Below are positions 12,776-24,700 of a stretch of 64,000 bases of DNA, piece by piece. The position numbers and the translations under genes were made by a program. The number at the start of each line of letters is the position of its first letter. The stretch's first letter is position 1. Source of the DNA: Anastatus disparis (lineage: Eukaryota > Arthropoda > Insecta > Hymenoptera > Eupelmidae). The stretch spans positions 7,750,001 through 7,814,000 of the forward strand of contig JAFFSR010000237.1 of assembly GCA_017163975.1 (NCBI GenBank). Reading direction: 5' to 3'. The notes under the pieces were generated by a model. That model ran no database searches and was not told the DNA's origin. It saw only the letters and a list, made by a program, of their open reading frames with translations.

Positions 12776-13570
12776 TCAAAGAAAAAAAATGAGAGAAATT
12801 CGCAAGGAAAGAATTAAAAAATTGTTGGAATTAGATATAAAAAACGAGGAAAGAGGAAGAAAAAAGTGCAAGTACAAAGATAAAGAAAAAGATGTACGAG
12901 GTAGTATGAGAATATAAGCAATGTAATAAAAGGGTGAGTACACAAGGGCAAACGACGAGGTAAAAAGCATGTCAAGACAGAAACAAAGATACAACTATTT
13001 TCCAAGAAAGAAAGCTACTTTACGCGAGAGAAAGAAAACCCAAGAAGAAGAAAGAAAAAAGACGGTGAAAGTATAGTGAGAGAACAAACACAGTGCAGTA
13101 GAAAGGAAAAATCGCGCAATGCGTCGCGAAGACGAACTTGAGGAAAAAAATAAAAAGAAAAAAAAAGGCGTTAAGATATATTGGAAAAACTAGAAAAAAA
13201 ATATAAGAAATAAAGGCAAAGATCGTAAGCTAGTAGAAAAAAAAAAGAGAAACAAAGGAAAAACTTGAGATGAATTGAGGATAAAGAAAGCGAGAAAGAG
13301 AAAGATAGGAAAAAGAAGTTAAAAGAGAAATAAAAAGGATAAAGGTAGAAGAAGTAAGTAAGAAAGAGAGAAGCAAAGAGTTTGTTTAAGACTACAGCAT
13401 CAGTAGAAAAAGCCTCAGAGAAGATAGCGAAGGTGGTAAAGAATATAATTTCTTTCTTTTCCTTTTTAAAGGTGTTGAGTACAGGTGCGAGAGCGAAAGA
13501 GAACGAAAAAAATATAAGAACATGGAACGCTACTATTGCACTACTAGAGGATAAGAAGAACCACTAAAAA
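12776..13570 (+). other. Long purine-biased block
   Basis: For nearly 800 bp the + strand is dominated by A and G (GAGAAAG, AAGAAGAAG and similar) with few pyrimidines. Open frames on either strand here reflect composition. Shorter blocks of the same kind lie at about 9360-9570, 51590-52160, 54610-54800, 56340-56660 and 59395-59620. No gene was recognised. Confidence 0.6.
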
Positions 13571-14402
13571 TATCATAAAGTATTAAATTGCATTTTAAGG
13601 ATAACAAATTTCCTTGATGTGCATATTTATTTAATTATTGAAAAATGATTTTTTCAAGATATAAAAATATTTCACCCTATTTTAGAATAATATTAATTTG
13701 ATTTAATATTATATGTATCTAATAATATTGATTTACTGATGGAAAGTATAAAGTACCTTTACAAATAGTAAAAAAATATCGTAAACTTATACGAACGAAT
13801 AACCAAATAATATAGAAATTTGTACAATCTGTTACTGAGCTAGTGAAAATAAAAAGAATTGCGACTAGTTTTGACGTTATATAGAAAAATAAGTTTATAA
13901 GAAAGAAAAAAATTTTAAGAAAAACTAATAAAGATCTATAAGAAATGTATAAAAATTTACGTATATCTACATATAAAAAATACAGGAAAAAATAAAACAA
14001 ATAATTTTAGAGCATATGAAAATAGAAGGTAGATTTATATCCAGTCCACTGTTATACGTTTTATTAACGTATCCAGTGGAATTCTCCAGTGGAATCATGG
14101 AAGTATTTTTGTTAAAATAAATAGGAAGTGTCAGGCTGCTTTTTTTTAGCAAAGTAAAAGGTTTTTTTTGCTCGTGTTATTAAACTAAACAGTATTCACT
14201 TTAGCGTTACAAATAAAATGTACCAACCCGCGCAAAAAAAATTAAGATCACCTCGAGATCTCATTGAGACTCATCTCAATTATGGCCGTTTTTGATACTT
14301 ATTAAGATGTTACAAACGAACTTTTAATAAATATCTTATTGAGATCTCTTTGAGACGTCTATTTCAGATGGTTTTTGAGACGACGGTAAGATTATGTTTG
14401 AA

Positions 14403-14665
14403 AAAATCAGTTGATTTTAAGATGAAAATAAGATCATCTTAAGATATAACTGAGATGTTTTAAGATGTTTTTAAGATGACCATAAGACATCATTTTTTAC
14501 AAAATCAGTTGATTTTAAGATGAAAATAAGATCATTTTAAGATGCAACTGAAATATTTTTATTACTTTTTTAAGATGACTGTAAGATATAATTTTTTTAC
14601 AAAATTATCTGATTTTAAGATGAAAATCAGACCATTTTAAGATGCGACTGATATGTATTTAAGAC
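14403..14665 (+). repeat. Tandem repeats of about 98 bp inside the left arm of the foldback element
   Basis: Three successive units start at 14403, 14501 and 14601. Each opens with a variant of AAAATCAGTTGATTTTAAGA and then has several AAGATG steps. Mirror-image units sit in the right arm at about 16520-16785. Confidence 0.75.
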
Positions 14666-14952
14666 GTGAAATTTGGAAAATTATAACGTGAATTAGAAAA
14701 TGTCTAAGATGTAAATACAAGTACAACTACTAAGATAAATTTTACAGGTTTAAACGTAAACAATAAATATAATAAATTTATCAATTTTGAATTTTTAGGA
14801 CAATAAAAATGAATATTTTTATGTTAAAATATTATACGAAGTAAAAGTGAGTGTAGAGATATAAAAGAAGTAAACTTAAATTTTAAAAAACCAATTTATA
14901 TTCTTATGTATTAATTTGTGAAGTTTTAACGTAAATTTTGTGAATTTGGTTA

Positions 14953-14957
<5 letters not shown>

Positions 14958-15024
<67 letters not shown>
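14958..15024 (+). repeat. (AT)n microsatellite, 67 bp
   Basis: An uninterrupted AT run in the left arm of the foldback element. The matching position in the right arm (about 16190-16230) is A/T-rich but has no such run, so the expansion arose after the arms were formed. Confidence 0.95.
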
Positions 15025-15028
<4 letters not shown>

Positions 15029-17649
15029 AAATAATATAGGTTATATTTGTAGGTTTATGCATATAATTATTAATGAACCATTAATAAATGATATGATTTA
15101 ATATAATTTCTATTCTATTGTTTAAAATAAGTCTTGATTGAATGACTCTTGAATAGACATATATTTTCCATATGTTTGACCTCAACATCCACATCTAAAA
15201 AAGTCTTATTTTTACTGTTCTCTGTTGTTAATTTCATAAATGGGAAGATGCAGCTCTGGTTCTATCTATGCAGCCAAATTCTGAAATGAAATTAATTTTT
15301 CACAAAGTAAATGTTCTTAGATATATAATATATAAGACAAAGAAAATAAATACAAATGGTGAAAAATAATTTCAGGTTATTTGACACTTTCCGTTTTTTA
15401 TATTTTATTTTATGTAAATAAAGCAGAAAGAATTTTTACTTATCTGATAAGAAATGAATCGGTTGTCTTGATATCCTTTTGATTAATAATAAATTTTCTA
15501 ATAATAAAAACTACAATATTTATATTTTTACATATTTTTTTTTCTAAAAAGTGTACACTATTCGTAATGACGTTTCAACAACTTGAAATTATTTGTTTAT
15601 TAACAGAAGTTGTTGATTAATAAATCGATACAATATACTACTTAACCACTTTTATTAATAAACAAATAATTTCAAGTTATTAAATCGTCATTACGAATAT
15701 TGTACATTTTTAAAAGGGACATACGTAAAAATATAAAAATTGTAGTTTTTATTATAAGAAAATTTATTATTAATCAAAAGATTTTTAAGACAACCGATTC
15801 ACATCTTATCAGATAAGTAAAAATTTTTTCTGCCTTATTTAGATAAAATAAAATGTAAAAACAGAAACTGTTAAATAAGCTGAAATTATTTTTCACCATT
15901 TATATTTATTTTCTTTGTATTACATATTATAAATATAAGAACATTTACTTTGTGAAAAATTCATTTCATTTCAGATTTTGGCTGCATAGATACAATCAGA
16001 GCTACATCTTTCCATTTATGAAATTAACAAACAACAGGACTTTTTAAATATGGAAGTAAAGGTCCAACATGGAAAATTTATGTCTACTCAAGAGTTATTC
16101 AATCGACACTTATTTTAAACAATAGAATAGAAATTATATCTAATTATATCAGTTGTTAATAGTTTATTTATAATTATATGCATTAACCTAAAAATATCAC
16201 CTTTATTATTTTTCGTATATTTTATATAAAATTATCAAAGTTTACATTAAAACTTCACAAATTAATAAATAAGAATATAAATTGTTTTTTTTTTAAATTT
16301 AAGTTTACTTCTTTTATATCATTACACTCATTTTAACTTTGTATAATATTTTAACTTAGAAATATTAATTTTTATCGTCCTAAAAATTTTAAATTAATAA
16401 AATTATTATATTCTATTATTATTGTTTTAGTTTAAACCTGTAAAATTTATCTTAGATACATTATACTTGTATTTACATCTTAGACATCTTCTAATTCATG
16501 TAATAATTTCCTAAATTTCACATCTTAAATACATATTAGTCGCATCTTAAAATGATCTGGTTTTCATCTTAAAATCAGATAATTTTGTGAAAAAATGATA
16601 TCTTACAGTCATCTTAAAAAAGTATCAAAAATATTTCAGTTGCATCTTAAAATGATCTTATTTTCATCTTAAAATCAACTGATTTTGTAAAAAATGATAT
16701 CTTATGGTCATCTTAAAAACGTCTTAAAACATCTCAGTTGTATCTTAAGATGATCTTATTTTCATCTTAAAATCAACTGATTTTTTCAAACATAATCTTA
16801 CCGACGTCTCAAAAACCATCTTAAATAGACGTCTCAAAGAGATCTCAATAAGATATTTATTAAAAGTTCGTTTGCAACATCTTAATACGCATCAAAAACG
16901 GCCATAATTGAGATGAGTCTCAATGAGATCTCGACATGATCTTAACTTTTTTTACGCGGGAATGTACAGGTTCTTAAGGTTTATTTAGTGTTACGTAAGT
17001 AATGGGTTTTATATAAATATATTTGGATTTGATATTTATTTAACGTTTGCAATATTATTTTTAGTTTTCTGGAAAATTTCGCGTTTTGATTTATTTTCAG
17101 AAATAATAGGATGACAAGAATAACCTAAACTCGTGTATCAAGAGCTTTTTCTTACTTGACTAAGTAAAAAATAAATTCTAGTTATCTAAAGGACACCTAC
17201 GTTAAATTATATTTATCTAATAGTTTTTTTTTTAAATTGTAGGAGTATCATATTTTTTTTAAAAATAAACTGATTGATTTTTAAATAGAAAATAATAAAT
17301 AACAAGAGTAAAAAAATTGTAGTTTAAAATAATCAAAGGAATTTATTATATTTATCAAATAATTTTTTTTAAAGTAGTAGGAATATCATAATTTTTTTTA
17401 AATATATATAACAGATCGATTTTCAAGTAGAAGATAATAAATATCAACAATTAAAAAAAATATAATTTAAAATAATAAAATAAGGAACTAATTATACTGT
17501 AAAATTACTTTAAAAAAAGTGAAACTCATGCAATTTTGTAAGTAAAGCAAGCACCATTCTTTTGATAAAAAACATGAACAATTCGACCATTGTCAATCAT
17601 TCAATCAAAATCCAAAAGTGCTTATACGTTAACTTGAAACAAATGACTT

Positions 17650-18597
17650 TTTAACTTCCCTCCCCCCATCATTTCAATTCTTCAAGTCTCTCTGTCACTG
17701 TCACAAATCTCACGTGGAAAACAATAACAATTTCACTAACCCACACATAGTCACAAAGCTAAAAAATCCACCAGCTTACACCCACGCTTTTAAGCATACA
17801 CGCACACACGTTTATATACGTGTAGGTAAGAATAACGTTGAAGGCGCAGACTCGACGAGGTATAGTGGGGCAGTAGTAGCAAAAATCTAACGGCGCACCA
17901 TAAAAGGCCTTCGCGCGCGCATCCGAAGGAAGGGAGATTACATATCCTGAATCGGTGGGAGAAGAAGGGATATTCTAGGGTTTCGATAGCCAAAGCTTTT
18001 ACCGCAGTCTCCGTTAGCGGCTTTTCGTTAAAGGTATACTCCCCCATCGGCGTATCTGGAATAATTCTCGTTCTGCATGTGGCGCGCGCTTGGTAATATT
18101 TGTCATTTCAAATTTTTGATCTTCTTGTGTTAAATATGAAATGATGTTTAGTATGTTGGCTGATCGTACGTTGATTTAAACTACTTAAAAAAACCTAATA
18201 ATTGTGTCATTACATTAAACGATAGTGTGAGTGCTTATATGTGAATATAATACTATAAAAATAACATAGAATAGTAATAAAAAGTGTTTAACAAGAAAAT
18301 TAGAAAAAAATAAACAACGATGATCTCATATCTGCTACCGATCAACTATTAGTAGAACATCCTAAATAAACTAACAAATCACAAGGACATCGTTATCACA
18401 TTCAATTTTTCTCTTTTATCCTTCCATTCTACCTTACCTCGTTTAACTTTCTTTTCCTGAACTTCTAAACAATTCTCTTTTATCGTAAAATATCTACCCT
18501 TCTCAAAACCCTACGTGTCTGAACATATATTACAAAACGTACCATATCATCATCTTATCATTCACCGATTTCTGAAAAACTTTAAAAGAAATCAACA
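17650..18597 (+). promoter_or_regulatory. Probable promoter / 5' UTR region of the beat-like gene
   Basis: Upstream of the start codon the sequence is clearly richer in G+C and CpG than its surroundings, especially 17840-18090, with CGCGCGC and GGCGCGCGC runs and few long A/T tracts. The A/T-rich stretch 18090-18597 that follows would be 5' UTR or a UTR intron. I cannot place a TATA box or initiator with confidence. A weak reverse-strand open frame at 17790-18047 is probably incidental to the composition. Confidence 0.3.
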
Positions 18598-18700
18598 ATG
18601 AATATCAAGAAGAATATCCCAGTCTTGGGTTTACCCTGTCAAAGAAAGATCTCCGTTCCAACGTTTCATCTACTACTGCTAATATTTGCCTGCCTAACAG
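18598..18700 (+). CDS. beat-like gene, coding exon 1 (signal peptide)
   Basis: This exon encodes residues 1-34 plus the first base of codon 35. The ATG follows ATCAACA, a good insect start context. A basic N-terminal stretch is followed by a hydrophobic core (HLLLLIFACLTG), as expected of a secretory signal. The donor is G|GTTAGT at 18701 and the exon ends in phase 1. The short hydrophobic first exon joins in frame to the next exon's GT ATG. Confidence 0.85.
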
Positions 18701-21700
18701 GTTAGTATTGATTTATCCAATGTTTATGTATTGTACTATTTGTAACGATAATGGCAAAGGTAGAAAAGAGGTATATGGGCAAACAAGGAATATGGGTCTA
18801 TTGAAATTACAGTCAATTTTCGGAGTTATTTTCTTTCTTTTTGTAATAGAGTTTAGATTACTGGGTAAAGATCTGTTACCGTGTTTACTCGCCTTTTAAA
18901 ATTGATTTCTATTTTTCGCTTGCTTTACGAAGGAAATAGATCTATTGGTTTCATTTTTCCTGTTTCTTTCGTTTCCTTCTTTTTTTCAAAATAATAGTTG
19001 AAGTCCATTGATACCTTGATTTTTTGGAATGAAAGTTAATTATAATTTTTCATCATGCAAACGTGTAGTTTATGAAAAAAGTAATAGAATGACAAGAAAT
19101 TTATTAATGGTAACTACTATCATTATCGTATTAACAGATTGTAAATAAATTCTACCGATTTATATATTTTAGCTTGAGAAAAATATTCATATAATAAAAA
19201 TGCGAGTCGGTAATTTGAACTATACTATTTTCTTCAATTTCATATGAAATATTATTAATCATTAGAAAATCGATAATCGCGTCCCTATTGTTTACATAAA
19301 ACTTGTTAGATAGTTTCTGGAATTGTTTCTTTAACTATTCATAGGTTTAATAAAAAAGTATCTTCTAATTAATTCCGTTCTGACTTTTTTTCTGTTAATA
19401 CTGCGATCGATTATATTATTTAAGGCACACAATCGTTAAACTGATATTTATCAGCTAATTAATAAACTGCAATAAAATTCAGTACTTTCTTTCAGCAAAC
19501 AAAGCATGAAACAAACAAATCGTTTAACGGTAGATGAAATTCGACATGGTTTATTGACAGTTTTAATATGAAATAATTTATAATAATGGTCAATTTCAAT
19601 TATATAACCAATAGAGTGTAACCTCAAAATAATTAAACATCTGGGGTATAATACTCAAACTTTTAGAACTCGAATCACCTTTATCATTTATATTGCTCCA
19701 CTGTTCCTCGAAATCGCCTCTACTTAAACTGTATTAAGATTATTCTAGAGAACGATATAAACTAATTTAATCAATAATTAAATATATAAGTGATATTATT
19801 GCTAATTTTTAGAACATGAAAATTTATTTTTTAAAAACGTAATATTGTAATTTTGTTTGTTAACAAGTATTTCTGATAAATTCTATAAATACGAAGAAAT
19901 TTTGATTATATTAAAAAATAATTAAATTGATAGTATTACAAAGTCCTTTAATCAGGACAATTATCGATGAATTTCACTTAATTTGTCTTTATTGGTAATT
20001 CAATTAAATAAATTACGTGAATGTGTTACAATTAAAATTTCTATTATATATACACGGAGCGTAGTAGATATATATGATTAATTATAGTTATTGTTTTCAA
20101 GATTTTAAAAAATAATTTCTTAATTTCGAACAATATTATTGGCGTGATAAGTCTACTAATATCTAAAAAATATTAAAATTTTTATCTTGTTACTTTATAA
20201 TAACAGCAAATTAATAACTACTAAAGATTTTATTCACTAAAAATTTTTTTTTTCCGAAATCCTTGATGATAATAGACTCAAAATTTAATTAGACGCACTA
20301 ATTTTTATTCTTATTAATCCATTAATATTTCATTAATAAAACGTAATTCTAATTTCGTACTAAATTTTAGTCTTTATAACTTAGCAACTGTGGGGCCTAA
20401 AATGATTCCAAAAAAATTTTGAAAATAAATTGAATTTTCGAAGTTTCGAAAATCAATAATATTATGAATTAAAGTTAGAGACTTTTAAAAATAAAATAGA
20501 TAAAACACAAAAATGAAATTATTATCTTTAATAAATATTTATTGTTTAATTCTTCTGTATCTTCGAGAATCTATAAGTTCTGAACAAATAAAGCTATTAA
20601 CTTTTGGAATATCATGAATTAAACTTCTGCTCTATATTATTATTTCTTTTTTTTTGGTATTTATTTTACCTCTCACTCTTACCAAGTTACGAAGGTTTTG
20701 AAAGTTTAGTAGGAAATTTAGCGTAAATCTCTAAGATTATGGTTATCACGTGAATAAAGGCCTACGAGATGGACTTTTAGCCATTTTTCGTCATTATTAT
20801 ACACTAGAAAGCTACTTTCAAAGTTTCATTTAAATTCGTGACCCGAAGATTGTGGTTTCCCCCTTGCAAGGTTATCTTATAGAGTTTCCAAGTTATTTCA
20901 CTGGATTAAAAAGGTAACATTTCCTCGAACAATAAAAGAACGATAGTAACTATATAAAAAATTCTTATTCTAGATAGTGGGAAAACAAAAAAAAAAGAAA
21001 AAAAATTACCAAAACTAAAATATACTCTCAAGTCATTGTTTCTCAAATAAATATGTCATAAAATCTGTCAATTCATTCTGGAAATATTGATATATAATCA
21101 TACACACACACACAAACTAGCTTACACGTATGCATATGTCAATTTTATTACTGACTTAAATTTTCGTTAAGTTTTATTTATTATCACAGAACTCCTTTCG
21201 AATAAGCCAAAATTTATATAATGGGACTTTTATGTTGACATAAAATTTAACAAAAATTTATCATAGCTCTCAGGATGATGAAAAATTTCGAAAAAGTTAG
21301 ATAAAAGTTTATTTTTCCCTGGTTGGCATATCCAAAATAAATAATGTTTATGCACGATACTCATAAGTTATAGGTATAATATTTACTTTCAATATTAACT
21401 CTTAGAAATTTCATTCCATCTTTCAAAAAGGTTATCGTATTTCAAATATTTTATGCATATAAAATGATTCTTTAAGAACTTATTTTTAGAATAGATTGCC
21501 TTAACTTTTTTTAAATTGTATATAGATTTTAACAAGGTGACAGATGATATATATTTTTATTAATTATTTTTCTACTAACGAATATTGGTTATTTTTATGT
21601 CTGAAATATGTCTTACTTTGTTCTCGAATTTTTCAAATGTTCAGATTTTTTTATAGCTGATTTTGAAATAATTTAACGGAATTCGTACGTTTATAGACTA

Positions 21701-24700
21701 ATAACTTTTCATTTAATGACTATAATAATGCTTGTACAATTATTTCTTTTGATACGAAATACTTTAAATATTTTTTCAACTATACATTACAGTAAAATAA
21801 GAATTTAACATAATGATAAATCTGACGTATTTTTTACTTCACTTTACAATTTAATAAAAATAACAATGAGCCAACGATATGGAATGTAATCACTATATCT
21901 TTGTTTTACAATTTTGTTATATGTATGAGATTTATAAATATAATAATATTGATATTTAGGTGAAAAGCAGATGAATATGCCAGTATTGATCTCATTTTGG
22001 AACTACCTTTATTGATAATAAATAATAATATTAAAAAATAATATCGAAACGTAATTTAATTTTTAATATTATTTTCTTCTGTCAATGGCTTGAATATTGA
22101 TTCCATTAAAATCATATCGCACTACGTATATTTAGAAATTTGTTATTTTTAAATAAAGCTAATCAAACCTTTAGAAAAAAGCTTCTTTATTATTGAAATG
22201 CATGACTTAGCGACGTTTTATATCAAGTTTTTTTAAGTATAATTTTTATAACATATTTAATTAAAAATAGATTGAACGTCACTACTGTTTTGTCACCGTG
22301 ATTTTTTGTTTTTTTTGCGAAATTAAATGTCTTTTCTTTCATGATTAATTAACAGTAAGCCTTTCAAATGCCTAACAAGCTAAATTTCCATAGTATTTAT
22401 AAAAGTTAGAAAATCTAAAGAATTTTTTTTCAATAGCAAAGTATCTGAACTATCTTTAGTAGCACTAAAGGATCTATATAAGCATTTTTAATTAAAACGT
22501 TAAAAATACAAGTTTCCCATTCGCCATCAAATAAAAAGGATATAAACCTTAAAACTAAATTTATTTTCAAAATACTCGGCAGCCCGTATTAAAATTTCAA
22601 TATATCTATTCACGTGCAAACAAGAACATATAGATCTCGCGGAATTTGAATCTTGACTATTTTGTAGTACACGTTGATACAGCCAAATTAATGGAAACTG
22701 TATTTTAGGATTTATTCTAATGAGCTTTAGCTTTTGAGTTATTCGCACATCAAGAGTCGCGGTCGTGACCTGAAAGCAAGTATGAAGCCTGAGAAATTAG
22801 AGTGTTTCTCTACTTTGCAACAATTTCGTTTAATATTTAATATATTAATAAAATTTGAATGCGCGTTATGCGTGTATATGAAGCTGGTAGAGATTCTTTT
22901 AATATGAAAATCAATATTAATGATATTTACTTCATGTACACGCCATTAAAAAGCTATAAATAATCGTTGAAAAAAAATTTTTCACAAGATGTACTTTTGG
23001 CAGTAGAAATCATTTGCCGATTTCGGAATCTATTTTATTCAAAGTTTTAGAATATATGTTTTACCATTGTAGTAAGAGTCGGTCTGTGGCTCATTCGGTA
23101 GAGCGTTGGATTCGTAATCTTAGGGTTCTGAGTTCGAATCCCGCTCTCGGCAGCCGATTGATGCAAGCACCACTGTACGTTACATGTGCTGAAGTTCACA
23201 AACACACTGACGATCTCCGTCGCTAATTAGCATCGCAAAAATAGCATAGCATAAATATAGCGACGTTAAAGAAAAAAACTATTATAGAAATAATCAGTAA
23301 TAATTTAATATAGCTTTTACCCTAAAACTTCGATTCCTCCGTCTTTTTTTATGTTTTTTTTTCTCTATATCACATGATGAAGAAGAAATAGTTTCCAACA
23401 TCAGGACATAATCGGGAGTGCTATTGCTTTATCTGAAGATCTTACTATCTAATATGCAATTGCTATTATAAAATATAAACTGTAAACAATTTTAAGTTAA
23501 TAGTTTCACCTTAAAAAAAAATTTCAAAAATGTAAAAGCTAGATAAGTAAGAAAATGTTTATATATTCTAAAGAAAACTGTAAAATTAATTAGATCACAA
23601 TCTTATTTTAAAATGTCGCCTACATTCTCATTCTATTAACAAACGCACAAAGAATATTGAATTATACTTCATATTTTTTGAGCATTAGTATGTTAAATAA
23701 ATAAATTTACAAAAGTATGTGAAATAAAAGTTGACACACTTGAATAAAAGAGCTGCCACAATTTTCTTTTGGAGTTGGAGAGCTTTTGTACTTACCTAAT
23801 TTTTATCTTTATTTATACAATTTATTTCTATATGGTTTATTTATACAATTTATTTCTTTGTAATTAAGTTAAAATATATTTGTTGTCAAAGATAATAATT
23901 AAGCAAATTATAAACTATCCAAATATTTATAATATAATTCATAATATTGAACATACTTATATAATGCAAATATTTACGGTTCTTAACAAAGAATAGCATA
24001 ATATTGCTACTGGGGTTAGTGTTGACATTATTTAACTATTTCTATGCATAAATTCTACGATATAACTTCCATTCAAAATTTATACAACAATTTTTATACT
24101 AAATAACCTAATTATAATTTACATTATAAAAACAAAATAAAAATTTAATTAAAAGCTCTAAAACAAATTTGGAATTCTGTTTATTTTTTTGCAGGTATGG
24201 AGGCACTTCGCATGACAGCTCTTAGAATACCGCTGCACGTTGTATTAAATGAAACGGTACGCATGGAATGCGATTTTAACTTGGATCAAGAGACATTGTA
24301 TTCAGTCAAGTGGTATAAAGACGGACATGAATTTTATCGTTATGTACCTATGGAACAGCCCGACGTTCACGTTTTTGCTCTTCCCGGCGTTTTCGTCGAT
24401 GTAAGTATTTTGTTTAACTTTTTATCGTTTTCTTTTTTTATAGTCATTTAGTTTCATTAGCTTTTATTAGGGGATGCTTGCATTAGTATGGATGCACAAT
24501 TGAAGTTAGAGAGTGATTGAAGTACAGAAAAAAATGTTCTTGTAAAAATTACAATAACTCATAGTAACGTTGGCCAAAAATGACCATAATAGATGGTAAA
24601 ATTTGATAAAATCATAGAAGTTTTTATATTTCTAGCAAATTTTACCATCTTCTATAGTAATTTTTTGCCTATAGACAATCCGTGATAATGTCACATTAAA

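Larger units (their letters stand above)
14217..16967. mobile_element. Foldback-type inverted-repeat element, about 2.7 kb, non-coding
   Basis: Two arms, 14227 to about 15602 and about 15655-16960, are reverse complements of each other along nearly their whole length, with a spacer of about 50 bp. The termini are CCCGCGCAAAAAAAATTAAG (left) and CCCGCGTAAAAAAAGTTAAG (right, reverse complement). AATGTAC lies just outside both ends (14217-14223 and 16961-16967), with three extra bases on the left, so the duplication is probable but not exact. Each arm carries internal repeats of about 98 bp rich in AAGATG. There is no transposase frame, so it would need a partner in trans. This layout resembles Foldback or long-TIR elements; the superfamily is not determined. 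Confidence 0.85.

Noticed and set aside
18708..18899. 63-codon ORF just after beat exon 1
   Set aside because: It lies in the start of intron 1, after a good donor site, and does not match Beat sequence.
23014..23226. 70-codon + strand ORF
   Set aside because: It lies mostly on SINE copy 3; its VAHSVERW..SSNPAL-like translation is what tRNA-derived heads give.
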